Translations under genes and position numbers: made by a program | In this document: positions 16,436-25,489 of the stretch, one piece after another | Numbering within the stretch: position 1 is the first letter of the stretch | Layout of the letters: each line of letters begins with the position of its first letter | The notes under the pieces: model-generated | The model's input: the letters and a program-made list of their open reading frames with translations, nothing else | The model's database searches: none | Told to the model about the DNA's origin: nothing | Origin: Clostridiales bacterium | GTDB taxonomy: Bacteria > Bacillota > Clostridia > Christensenellales > Borkfalkiaceae | Assembly (NCBI GenBank): GCA_022781715.1 | Contig: JALETB010000006.1 | Location: 1-56,244 of the forward strand | Direction: 5' to 3' | Length of the DNA: 56,244 nucleotides

Positions 16436-18211
16436 ATGTCAAAGAAAAGAAGCGAAGTAGCGGAAAATCTCAAATGGAGACTGACCGATATATTCAAGGA
16501 TCAGAAAGAATTCGACGATTTGCTGGAAAGTATTTCCAAAAGAGTCGATTTTTCGGCATACGAAGGCAAACTTGCCGACGAAAAAACCTTGCTTAAATGC
16601 CTCAAAGAAATGGACGAGGTTGAAACGGTTCTCGAAAAACTCGACGTTTACGCTTATATGAAAAAGGACCTCGACGCAAGAGATTCCGAATCTAACGCCC
16701 TTCTTACGAGAGTTGAAAACGTGATTATTTCTTATAGTTCGAGTACGTCTTTCATTACGCCCGAAATCACTGCCATTCCGGACGAAAAACTCGAAAAGAT
16801 AATCGTAGATCCTGATTTTAAGGATTACGATTATATGCTCAAAAATCTTCTCAAGAGCAAAAAACACGTCCTTTCCAAGGAAAGCGAGAATATCCTTGCT
16901 ATGGGCGGGCAGGTTTTCGGAGGATTCCACGATATTTTCGGAATGATCGACAACGCCGATATGCCTTTCCCGACGATTGACGTAAGAGGAGAAAAGGTCA
17001 AGGTAACTCACGGAGTTTACGGACTTTTGCTGCAGGATAAGGACAGAGACGTGAGAGAAAGAGCGTTCAAGGCTTATTATAACGCCTATATTTCGCTTAT
17101 CAACACGATCGCCGCGACTTATATCGGCAACGTAAACAAGGATGTTTTCCTTACGAGAGTGAGAAAGTACGACAGTTGCCTTTCCAAGGCTCTCGAAAAC
17201 GAGGACGTTACGCCCGACGTATACGAAAATCTTCTCGAAAGCGTTAACGAAGGTTTGCCGCTTATGCACAGATATATCAACGACCGTAAAAAAGTTCTCG
17301 GTCTTGACGAAATGCATATGTGGGATATTTACACGCCGCTCGTTGAAAACGACGATCTCAAACTCTCTTACGAGGACGCTTTCAAACTCGTTAAAAAAGG
17401 ACTTGCTCCTCTCGGCGAAGATTACGGAAAACTTCTTCAGACTGCGCACGATAACGGCTGGATCGACGTTGAGGAAACAGAAGGGAAGAGAAGCGGAGCA
17501 TACAGCATAAGCGTTTACGCGATGCCGCATCCATACGTTCTTCTTAATTATCAGCCGACCATCCACGACGTATTCACCATCGCGCACGAACTCGGTCATT
17601 CCATTCATTCATACAAATCGGAAGCGACCCAGCCTAAGTCGAAAGCGGATTATAAGATTTTCGTCGCGGAAGTCGCAAGCACGGTAAACGAAGTGCTTTT
17701 GCTTAAATACCTTCTCAAAAACACGGACAACAAAGAACTTAAAAAATATCTTTGTTCTTACTATATGGACATGATCCGTACCACGCTTTTCCGTCAGACT
17801 ATGTTTGCGGAATTCGAGTATATCGCTCACGACGCATGCGAAAAGGGTGTTCCGCTCACGAAGGATTATCTCAACGAGAAATACCTCGAACTCAACAAAA
17901 AATATTACGGCGACGGAATCGTTTCCGATGACGAGATCGCATACGAATGGGCGAGAATCCCGCATTTTTACACCGCGTTTTACGTTTATAAATACGCAAC
18001 CGGCATAATCAGCGCGATTTCTATCGCCGAAAGAATTTATAAAGAGGGCGACAAAGCCGTGGAAGATTATTTCAGATTCCTTTCTTCCGGCGGATCGGAC
18101 AGCCCCGTCGAGCTTCTTAAACTTGCAGGCGTCGATCTTGCGAAGAAAGATGCGTTCAAGGCGGCAATGAAGTCTTTTGAAGACACGCTCGCCGAATTTG
18201 AAAGTTTATAA
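16436..18211 (+). CDS. pepF: Oligoendopeptidase F (M3B metallopeptidase)
   Basis: Cytosolic zinc peptidase that cleaves short peptides, a fitting partner for peptide uptake. The zinc motif is HELGH (H384-H388) within AHELGHSIHSY, with the downstream glutamate in VAEVASTVNE. The N-terminal helical domain is typical of M3B. The frame is open to an ATG at 16406, but that would place GGAGG inside the gene; GGAGG lies 8 nt before the ATG at 16436, giving 591 aa, near the family norm of about 600. Confidence 0.95.
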   Translation: MSKKRSEVAENLKWRLTDIFKDQKEFDDLLESISKRVDFSAYEGKLADEKTLLKCLKEMDEVETVLEKLDVYAYMKKDLDARDSESNALLTRVENVIISYSSSTSFITPEITAIPDEKLEKIIVDPDFKDYDYMLKNLLKSKKHVLSKESENILAMGGQVFGGFHDIFGMIDNADMPFPTIDVRGEKVKVTHGVYGLLLQDKDRDVRERAFKAYYNAYISLINTIAATYIGNVNKDVFLTRVRKYDSCLSKALENEDVTPDVYENLLESVNEGLPLMHRYINDRKKVLGLDEMHMWDIYTPLVENDDLKLSYEDAFKLVKKGLAPLGEDYGKLLQTAHDNGWIDVEETEGKRSGAYSISVYAMPHPYVLLNYQPTIHDVFTIAHELGHSIHSYKSEATQPKSKADYKIFVAEVASTVNEVLLLKYLLKNTDNKELKKYLCSYYMDMIRTTLFRQTMFAEFEYIAHDACEKGVPLTKDYLNEKYLELNKKYYGDGIVSDDEIAYEWARIPHFYTAFYVYKYATGIISAISIAERIYKEGDKAVEDYFRFLSSGGSDSPVELLKLAGVDLAKKDAFKAAMKSFEDTLAEFESL

Positions 18212-18258
18212 CAAACAGTTTACAAAAAATCCGGAAAACCGGATAAAAGAGGGATAAT

Positions 18259-19740
18259 ATGCCGCAGATAAAAACCAACGCTATGCCGTATAATCTCGAG
18301 GCGGAGCAGTCTGTTCTCGGTTCTATACTCATAGATATGGAATTACAGTACGAAATAATTTCAAAACTCAAAGAGGGAGATTTCTATCTCGAGTCGCATA
18401 AACTTATTTTTGCGGCAATGTATCAGATATCGGCGGCAAACACTCCCGTCGACCTCGTCACGCTTTCGGACGTGATGGAAAAAAGCGCCACGCTCGAAAA
18501 AGCGGGCGGAATGGATTACCTCACGTCGCTTGTGAGAATAACTCCTTCGGCGGCGAACTATTCTTATTATCTCAATATCGTCAAGCGCGACAGCACGCTT
18601 CGTAAACTTATCCGAAGCGCGGATAAAATATCCGAAGAATCCAGAAATTCCACCGATTATTTAAAGTCGGTGGCGTTTGCGGAAAAATGTATTTACGACA
18701 TTTCGGAGCAACTCGATACGAGTTCGCTTTCGAACATCAACACCGAGTTTAACGGTATTCTCGAAAAATACGAGAATATTCAGAAAAACAAAGATTATTT
18801 CCAGGGCTTAAAAACGGGTTTCACCGAACTGGACAGATTGACGAACGGTTTACACGCCGGCAATCTTATCATTCTCGCCGCAAGGCCGTCTATCGGTAAA
18901 ACTACGCTCGCGATGAATATAGTCGAGAATATCGCCATAAAGGAAAAAGCCGTTTGCGCCGTTTTCGCGCTCGAAATGACGAAAGAGGAACTTGCGCAGA
19001 GAATGATGTGCTCCGTTGCAAACGTTTCCAACCAGAGCGCGCTCAAAGGTAAACTCGAGGACGAGGACTGGCAGAAACTCTGGCAGGCTCAGAAAATTCT
19101 CAACGACACGAGGATATACGTCGACGATACGTCCATGACCACGTGCGCCGAGATTCTCTCCAAATGCAGAAGGCTTAAAAGTCGCGAGAGAAAACTCGAC
19201 CTCGTCGTCGTCGACCATATCCAACTTATGAACGCGATTAAACCCAGCGACAGCCGTCAGCAGGAAATAACCGAAATTTCCAGAGGCTTGAAAATGATAG
19301 CCAAGGAACTCGATATTCCGGTCATCGCGCTTTCGCAGTTGTCCCGTCTCGTAACGGGCAGAAAAGGACAGAAGCCCGTTCTTTCCGACCTCCGTGAATC
19401 GGGCGCAATCGAGCAGGACGCGGATATAGTTATGTTCATTCACAGACCCGACCTTGCCGCCGAGGAAAAAGAACTCGAACAAGGAAAGGTAAAAAAGAAC
19501 GTTGCGCAGATAATAATCGCGAAAAACAGAGCGGGCGAGTGCAGAGATTTCGACCTTCTCTTCAAGGGTGAAAATTCCAAGTTCATCAACCCGCCGGTTT
19601 CTTACATCAACGATATTCAGGTTCCGGGCGAAAGACCGCGGAAAAACGATTTCAACAAAATTCCGGGCGGAGACCTTCCTCCCGCAACCGATGACGACGC
19701 GCCGATCGAAGGCGACGACAGTTTCGGAGACGTGTTCTGA
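18259..19740 (+). CDS. dnaB: Replicative DNA helicase (DnaB type; called DnaC in Bacillus)
   Basis: Hexameric helicase at the replication fork. N-terminal DnaB domain (PYNLEAEQSVLGSILID onward), linker, and RecA-like domain with Walker A RPSIGKTT (K214), Walker B LDLVVVDHIQLM, the DnaB motif REIT-like RQQEITEISRGLK, and the LSQLSR and DLRESGAIEQDAD motifs. 493 aa is slightly long because of an acidic C-terminal tail (to DDSFGDVF). No intein is present. It is likely loaded by the DnaI-like protein at 10792. GAGGG lies before the ATG. Confidence 0.97.
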   Translation: MPQIKTNAMPYNLEAEQSVLGSILIDMELQYEIISKLKEGDFYLESHKLIFAAMYQISAANTPVDLVTLSDVMEKSATLEKAGGMDYLTSLVRITPSAANYSYYLNIVKRDSTLRKLIRSADKISEESRNSTDYLKSVAFAEKCIYDISEQLDTSSLSNINTEFNGILEKYENIQKNKDYFQGLKTGFTELDRLTNGLHAGNLIILAARPSIGKTTLAMNIVENIAIKEKAVCAVFALEMTKEELAQRMMCSVANVSNQSALKGKLEDEDWQKLWQAQKILNDTRIYVDDTSMTTCAEILSKCRRLKSRERKLDLVVVDHIQLMNAIKPSDSRQQEITEISRGLKMIAKELDIPVIALSQLSRLVTGRKGQKPVLSDLRESGAIEQDADIVMFIHRPDLAAEEKELEQGKVKKNVAQIIIAKNRAGECRDFDLLFKGENSKFINPPVSYINDIQVPGERPRKNDFNKIPGGDLPPATDDDAPIEGDDSFGDVF

Positions 19741-19741
19741 T

Positions 19742-20743
19742 ATGTACGATACGATTATTTCGGAAGTAAACGAGACCTCTCTCAAACTCGCGAAAAAGTA
19801 TATTTTAAACGGAGAACTCGTCGGTTTCCCAACGGAAACGGTTTACGGACTGGGTGCGATTGCTTACAGCGACGAAGCGGTTAAAAAAATCTTCGAAGCC
19901 AAGGGCAGACCGCAGGATAATCCGCTTATCGTTCACGTTCATAAGGATTACGACGTCGATAAACTCGTTTGCGTCGATTATGATTACGTTTATAAATTAA
20001 GAGAGGCGTTTCTTCCCGGTCCGCTTACAATGGTATACAGAAGCAAAGGGATGATAAGTCCGGTCGCCACGTGCGGCCTCGATACGGTGGGGATAAGAAT
20101 CCCCTCGAGCGAAGCGGCTCAGGCTTTTTTAAGGGCGGTTGACGTTCCCGTCGCCGCGCCTTCGGCAAACGTGTCAAAACACACGAGTCCGGTCACGGCT
20201 ATGCACGTTTATGAGGATCTGCAAGGTAAGATTCCGCTTATTCTCGACGGCGGAAAATGTAGCGGCGGAATAGAAAGTACCGTTCTGGACGTCACGACGG
20301 ACACACCGATAATTTTAAGAAGCGGACTTGTAACAGCCGATATGATAAAGTCGGTTGTCGGGAAATGCGCTTATTCGCAGAATAAACCTACCGATAAAAT
20401 CCGTGCGCCGGGGATGAAATACCGTCATTATTGTCCGAAGTGCGAAACCGCGCTTTTCAAAAGAGATCAGACAGAACTTGCGCAGAAGTTATACGACGAA
20501 CTCGTTTCGGAGGGTAAACGTCCGTATTTTATGTGCGACGACGCGATTTTAACGAAAATAAAAGGCAACGTTTTAAGGCTCGGCGGCTCTGCCGAAGAAA
20601 TAGCGTCTAATCTTTACGACAAACTTCACGAAAGCGAGGGGTTGGCGGATATGATTATAGCGTTCGAAGTGGAAACGGGCAGCGACGTTGACGTAGGAAT
20701 TATGAACAGGCTATCGAAGGCTTGTAAAAAATACGAAATTTGA
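19742..20743 (+). CDS. tsaC: Threonylcarbamoyl-AMP synthase, Sua5 type
   Basis: Makes threonylcarbamoyl-AMP from threonine, bicarbonate and ATP for t6A37 modification of ANN-decoding tRNAs. YrdC domain in the first 200 residues (FPTETVYGLGA, KGRPQDNPL, IPSSEAAQAFL, APSANVS), then the Sua5 C-terminal domain after the linker PGMKYRHYCPK. 333 aa matches Sua5 rather than the short TsaC. The frame extends upstream into dnaB, but YrdC homology starts at MYDTIISEVN, so I use the ATG at 19742, which follows the dnaB stop directly. Confidence 0.94.
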   Translation: MYDTIISEVNETSLKLAKKYILNGELVGFPTETVYGLGAIAYSDEAVKKIFEAKGRPQDNPLIVHVHKDYDVDKLVCVDYDYVYKLREAFLPGPLTMVYRSKGMISPVATCGLDTVGIRIPSSEAAQAFLRAVDVPVAAPSANVSKHTSPVTAMHVYEDLQGKIPLILDGGKCSGGIESTVLDVTTDTPIILRSGLVTADMIKSVVGKCAYSQNKPTDKIRAPGMKYRHYCPKCETALFKRDQTELAQKLYDELVSEGKRPYFMCDDAILTKIKGNVLRLGGSAEEIASNLYDKLHESEGLADMIIAFEVETGSDVDVGIMNRLSKACKKYEI

Positions 20744-20774
20744 ATTTGTATATAATTAACTCGAGGTGTTTTAA

Positions 20775-21224
20775 ATGAAAATTGCAATCGGATGCGATCA
20801 CGCAGGCATTTATCTTAAACCCGCGCTTATTGCTTATCTTGAAAAAAACGGTTATGAATTTACCGATTTCGGAACTTATACGGCGGAATCGTGCAACTAT
20901 GCCGATTATGGCGCAAAAGTCGCCGAAGCGGTCGCTTTCGGCGGTTACGACAGAGGAATTCTCATTTGCGGAACGGGCATAGGTATGTCCATCGTTGCAA
21001 ACAAAGTTCCGGGAATAAGATGCGCTCATTGTCACGATAGTTTCTCGGCTCGCGCAACGCGTATGCACAACGATGCAAACGTCATCGCTTTCGGCGAAAG
21101 AGTTATCGGTTCGGGCGTTATGATAGATATCGTGGAGGCGTTTTTAACCACCGAATTCGAAGGCGGCAGACACCTTGCGAGAATTGCGAAAATCAGCGAA
21201 ATAGAAAAAAAATATTCAAAATAA
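20775..21224 (+). CDS. rpiB: Ribose-5-phosphate isomerase B
   Basis: Interconverts ribose-5-P and ribulose-5-P in the pentose phosphate pathway. 149 aa of the RpiB/LacAB fold: N-terminal IGCDHAG, the anion loop CGTGIGMSIVANK with the catalytic cysteine, and the histidine-containing CAHCHDSFSAR. GAGGTG lies before the ATG. It complements the transketolase at 2345 in the same pathway. Confidence 0.95.
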   Translation: MKIAIGCDHAGIYLKPALIAYLEKNGYEFTDFGTYTAESCNYADYGAKVAEAVAFGGYDRGILICGTGIGMSIVANKVPGIRCAHCHDSFSARATRMHNDANVIAFGERVIGSGVMIDIVEAFLTTEFEGGRHLARIAKISEIEKKYSK

Positions 21225-21266
21225 TCCGTTTACGGCAATGGTTGCCGCCGACGGACAGAGGTAGTA

Positions 21267-22145
21267 ATGAATTTAAAAGTAAGAAAAGCGGTGATTCCCG
21301 TTGCCGGTTACGGAACGAGGTTTCTCCCTTTCACAAAAGCAGTCCCGAAGCCCATGCTTCCCATTCTCAATAAACCCGCGTTGCAGGTCATTTCGGAAGA
21401 GGTGGTAAACAGCGGAATAACCGATATTTTGTTTATTGTCGGTTATAAAAAAGAAATACTCGAAAGTCATTTTGACGCCGCGCCCGAACTTGAAAAAATG
21501 CTTGCAGATAAAGGGAAAACGGACTATCTTAAAGAAGTGGTTTACCCCGAGCATATGGCGAATTTTACATATAAGGTTCAGGAAGTTCAGAACGGAACGG
21601 CAAGCGCGATCAACTTAGCGAAAGAATTCGTAGGCGGCGAGCCGTTCGCGGTTCTTTTCGGCGACGACGTTATGTATAACGAAACTCGCCCGGTTATCGG
21701 TCAACTAATCGACGTTTACGAAAAATACGGAAAGACGGTGCTCGGTTGTAAAAGGGTAAGCATGGACGTAATATCGAAATATGCGTCCGTTGAGTATGAT
21801 AAAATTCTCGAAGAAAACGTCTATAACATGACGAAAGTGACCGAAAAGCCTAAAAAAGAGGAAGCGAAGAGCGACCTTGCGCCGCTCGGCAGATACGTTT
21901 GTTCGCCTGAAATTTTCAGGATTATCGACAATCTCAAGCCAGGCGCGAACAACGAATATCAGTTTACCGACGCGCTCGATTTAATCGCGAGAAGCGAAGG
22001 CGCGCTCGCCTATGTTTTCGACGGAACGAGATACGATATGGGCGACAGATTCGGCTATCTCAAAGCGAATATCGAATACGGTCTCCGCGACGCGGAACTC
22101 AAAGATAAACTTAAAGAATATCTCAAGGAACTTATTGCCGAATAA
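21267..22145 (+). CDS. galU: UTP-glucose-1-phosphate uridylyltransferase
   Basis: Makes UDP-glucose for cell-wall and glycolipid synthesis. Nucleotidyltransferase motif GYGTRFLPFTKAVPKPMLP at the N-terminus, QEVQNGTASAI, LFGDDV (metal-binding aspartate) and the GalU-specific Y-D-MGDRFGYL near the end. 292 aa is typical. It shares glucose-1-phosphate with GlgC encoded at 28898. GAGG lies 5 nt before the ATG. Confidence 0.95.
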   Translation: MNLKVRKAVIPVAGYGTRFLPFTKAVPKPMLPILNKPALQVISEEVVNSGITDILFIVGYKKEILESHFDAAPELEKMLADKGKTDYLKEVVYPEHMANFTYKVQEVQNGTASAINLAKEFVGGEPFAVLFGDDVMYNETRPVIGQLIDVYEKYGKTVLGCKRVSMDVISKYASVEYDKILEENVYNMTKVTEKPKKEEAKSDLAPLGRYVCSPEIFRIIDNLKPGANNEYQFTDALDLIARSEGALAYVFDGTRYDMGDRFGYLKANIEYGLRDAELKDKLKEYLKELIAE

Positions 22146-22187
22146 CGGTCGGGAAAAGACTTAATTTTCTTCGGGGATGCAGGGATT

Positions 22188-24662
22188 ATGAATGAATTTA
22201 AATGCACTCAGGGCGTTGTTTATGCGATAAAAAACGCTCAGGTCGTTTCACGGAAATATAAACTGAATTATGTCGGAACGGAAGAGATTTTATACGGCTT
22301 GCTGTGCCTGCCAAAGTGCGGCTCGTGCAAGGCGTTGAACGATCATGGCGTAAATAAGGATAATTATTTTGAAATTCTTAAAGAAACTTTCCGCTATAAC
22401 GATCAGACGGGCGGTTTCACGCCCAAGGCGAAAGCGGTCGTAAATAAGGATTCCGAATATCTCGCCGACGTTTCAAAAACAAAATATATCTCCACTGAAC
22501 ATCTTTTGCTCGCGATTCTCAATAAAAGAGATTGCGTGGCGATGAGCATTCTGCGCAGAATGGGCGTTGATTTTCCGTCCTTAACCAAAGAACTTGAAGA
22601 TAAAATTTTTCGCAGAGAAGAAAAAACGAGCGATATTCCCGTGACGGAAACGGAAGCCGACGGAACGCCCGAAAATAGTGAAGAAACTGTTGAGGTAAAG
22701 AACGAAGAAGGAGATAATCCGCTTTCCAAATTCGGTTATGATCTTACCGAAAAGGCGAAAGACGGAAAGCTCGACCCCGTTATCGGCAGAGAAAAAGAAA
22801 TAAATCAGATTATTCAATCGCTTTCGCGCAGAACGAAGAACAGTCCCGTTCTTATCGGCGAGCCGGGCGTGGGGAAAAGCGCGGTCGTTGAAGGGCTTGC
22901 GCTCGAAATCGCATCGGGTACCGTTCCGGACGTGCTTCGGAACAAAACGATTTTTTCGCTTAACGTTTCGGGGCTTATAGCCGGCGCGAAATATCGCGGC
23001 GAACTAGAAGAAAGGTTCAAAAATGCCATCGATTACGTTATTTCGAGGGGCGATATTATCCTTTTTATCGACGAAATTCACAACATAATGGGCGCGGGCA
23101 GTACGGGCGACGGAAATCTCGATATAGCCGAAATGTTAAAACCGATGCTTGCGCGCGGCGAATTGCAGACGATAGGCGCGACGACGATTGACGAATACAG
23201 GACTTATATAGAAAAAGACCCCGCCGTCGAAAGAAGATTTCAGCCTATAACGATAGAAGCGCCGAGCGTTGAAAATTCGGTTGTTATTTTAAAGGGCTTA
23301 AAAGATAAATACGAGGCGCATCACAACGTCGAAATAACCGACGAGGCGATTAAAGCCGCGGTTACGCTTTCGGATAGATACATTACGGACAGAAATCTTC
23401 CGGATAAGGCTATCGACCTTATCGACGAAGCGGCGGCAAAGGCTCGTTTGAAATATTGCTTTACGCCCAAGGAATATTCCGAAAAAACCGCTCAGTTAAG
23501 AAAGGCGGAAAACGAGTTGGAATACGTTCTTTCTATGGGCGAAGATTATGCCGACGAAAAGCGGCAGTTGCTCGAAAAAATCGACGGACTTCGCGACGAA
23601 ATTTACAAAATAAACGAAAGAGCGTTGGACGAAAGGAGCAATTCCACGCCGAAAATCACGGGCGAGGACGTTGCGGAAGTCGTTGCGGAATGGACAAAAA
23701 TTCCCGTGACGAGAATAACGTCCGACGAAACTGACAAACTGAATAATCTTGAAAACGAACTGCACGACAGAGTTATCGGGCAGGACGCGGCGGTAAACGC
23801 CGTTTCGAGGGCGATTAAACGTGCGAGAACCTGCATAAAAGACCCGAACAGACCGATAGGCTCGTTCATTTTCGTAGGACCTACGGGAGTAGGCAAAACG
23901 GAACTTTCAAAGGCGCTCGCGGATGTGGTTTTCGGCGATAAAAACAGCCTGATAAAAATCGATATGAGCGAGTATATGGAAAAGAATTCCGTAGCGAAAC
24001 TTATAGGCGCGCCTCCGGGATACGTCGGTTACGAGGACGCGGGTATCCTTACGGATAAAGTGAGGAGAAAACCGTACTCGGTTGTTTTGTTCGATGAAAT
24101 CGAAAAAGCCGACCCGGAGATTTTCAATCTTATGCTGCAGATTCTCGACGAAGGCAGACTGACCGACAGCAAGGGTAAAACGGTCGATTTCAGAAATACG
24201 ATCATCATTCTCACGTCAAACGTCGGCGCGGCAATCACCGCTCAGAGGTCGAATTTCGGTTTTACCACCGAAGCGGATAAGGAACGCGAGGCAAAGGACA
24301 GAATAACCGAGGCTTTGAAGAGAAAATTCAGCCCCGAGTTTTTGAACAGACTGGACGATATAATCGTTTTCCACAGTTTGTCGAGAGAAGATTGCGGAAA
24401 AGTAGTTGACGTTCTGCTTGAAAAACTCATAAAACGCCTTGCGGATAACGGAATAAAACTTAAAGTTGCGGGCAGCGCGGCGGACGTAATCATCGATAAA
24501 GGCTATAACGAAGTTTATGGCGCAAGACCTTTAAAGCGCGCTATAACGACGCTTATCGAGGATATGCTTACGGACGCGCTTATCGACGGACGTATAAAGA
24601 GCGGAGACGACATCCTCGTTTACGCCGAAAACGGAAAAATACGATTTGTTAAAACGAGATAA
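22188..24662 (+). CDS. clpC: ClpC/ClpA-type AAA+ unfoldase
   Basis: Two-ring ATPase that unfolds substrates for ClpP. Clp N-domain (about 1-140, two Clp_N repeats), acidic linker, D1 with GEPGVGKSAV and FIDEIHNIMGAG, a short coiled middle domain (about 425-475), and D2 with GPTGVGKTELSK and LFDEIEKADP. The ClpP-docking loop position after the D2 sensor reads NFGFTT, an xGF tripeptide as in ClpC/ClpA, so ClpP partnership is likely. 824 aa is normal for ClpC. The usual Bacillota neighbours ctsR, mcsA and mcsB are absent; it sits between galU and a sugar isomerase gene. No CIRCE or CtsR operator was recognised upstream. Confidence 0.94.
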   Translation: MNEFKCTQGVVYAIKNAQVVSRKYKLNYVGTEEILYGLLCLPKCGSCKALNDHGVNKDNYFEILKETFRYNDQTGGFTPKAKAVVNKDSEYLADVSKTKYISTEHLLLAILNKRDCVAMSILRRMGVDFPSLTKELEDKIFRREEKTSDIPVTETEADGTPENSEETVEVKNEEGDNPLSKFGYDLTEKAKDGKLDPVIGREKEINQIIQSLSRRTKNSPVLIGEPGVGKSAVVEGLALEIASGTVPDVLRNKTIFSLNVSGLIAGAKYRGELEERFKNAIDYVISRGDIILFIDEIHNIMGAGSTGDGNLDIAEMLKPMLARGELQTIGATTIDEYRTYIEKDPAVERRFQPITIEAPSVENSVVILKGLKDKYEAHHNVEITDEAIKAAVTLSDRYITDRNLPDKAIDLIDEAAAKARLKYCFTPKEYSEKTAQLRKAENELEYVLSMGEDYADEKRQLLEKIDGLRDEIYKINERALDERSNSTPKITGEDVAEVVAEWTKIPVTRITSDETDKLNNLENELHDRVIGQDAAVNAVSRAIKRARTCIKDPNRPIGSFIFVGPTGVGKTELSKALADVVFGDKNSLIKIDMSEYMEKNSVAKLIGAPPGYVGYEDAGILTDKVRRKPYSVVLFDEIEKADPEIFNLMLQILDEGRLTDSKGKTVDFRNTIIILTSNVGAAITAQRSNFGFTTEADKEREAKDRITEALKRKFSPEFLNRLDDIIVFHSLSREDCGKVVDVLLEKLIKRLADNGIKLKVAGSAADVIIDKGYNEVYGARPLKRAITTLIEDMLTDALIDGRIKSGDDILVYAENGKIRFVKTR

Positions 24663-24677
24663 TAAGAGGTTACACAA

Positions 24678-25469
24678 ATGGAAGTCGGCGTTTCAACCGC
24701 GAGTTTGTTTTTAAGAGAATATAACGAAGATTCGCTCGTGACGCTGAACGAAATCGACGCGAGAACGTGTGAGATTTTTCTTGAAAGTTTTTCGGAGTAT
24801 ACCGATGAATTCGGTAAACTGCTGCTTTCGCGAAAAGGTAATCTGAACGTACATTCTCTTCACGTTATAACGCTTAATTTTGAAACGGAATTGTTTTCCG
24901 TGAATCCGAGGGCGTTTGACGATGCGAATTATTGGTTTGAGAGGGTTCTCTCCACGGGGAAACTTCTCGGCGCGCATTGTTACACGATGCACGGCAGAGC
25001 GAGAATAAAAGCAGGCTCCGACTACGATAATTACGAAAAAGCTGGCAAACGCCTTGCGATTCTTTGCGAAACGGCGGCGAAATACGGAATTAAAATCTGT
25101 CTTGAAAACGTCGCGTGGGCGTTTTGCAGTTATCCCGATTTTTTCAGAAAAGTAAAACCCTACGCCCCCGATCTTATGGCAACGCTTGACATAAAACAAG
25201 CGAGAAGGTCGGGTGTAGACTATCGCGAATATATCGAGGCGATGGGACAAAACATAAAAACCGTTCACATTTCCGATGTGGACGAGAACGGAAAAATAAA
25301 ACTTCCCGGCGAGGGAATATTCGATTTTGAAGAACTTTTCAGGCGGCTTAAAGACGTCGGATTCGACGGCGACGCCTTGATTGAGGTATATAAAGACGAT
25401 TACGGCGACGTAACGGAAATAAAAAGAAGTCTTGATAAAATGCGAGAAATCGCTTACAAAATATTTTAA
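24678..25469 (+). CDS. Sugar phosphate isomerase/epimerase-like TIM barrel
   Basis: 263 aa of the xylose-isomerase-like TIM barrel superfamily (AP endonuclease 2 fold). Metal-ligand-type positions are visible in YTMHGRA (His), ICLENVAW (Glu), ATLDIKQAR (Asp), KTVHISD (His) and DALIEVYKDD (Glu). The substrate cannot be read from sequence; members isomerise sugars or inosose or are endonucleases. It lacks the long endonuclease IV signature set, so a sugar or polyol substrate is more likely. GAGG precedes the ATG, and pgi follows after 20 bp. Confidence 0.82.
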   Translation: MEVGVSTASLFLREYNEDSLVTLNEIDARTCEIFLESFSEYTDEFGKLLLSRKGNLNVHSLHVITLNFETELFSVNPRAFDDANYWFERVLSTGKLLGAHCYTMHGRARIKAGSDYDNYEKAGKRLAILCETAAKYGIKICLENVAWAFCSYPDFFRKVKPYAPDLMATLDIKQARRSGVDYREYIEAMGQNIKTVHISDVDENGKIKLPGEGIFDFEELFRRLKDVGFDGDALIEVYKDDYGDVTEIKRSLDKMREIAYKIF

Positions 25470-25489
25470 ATCTTTAAGGAGAAGGACAT

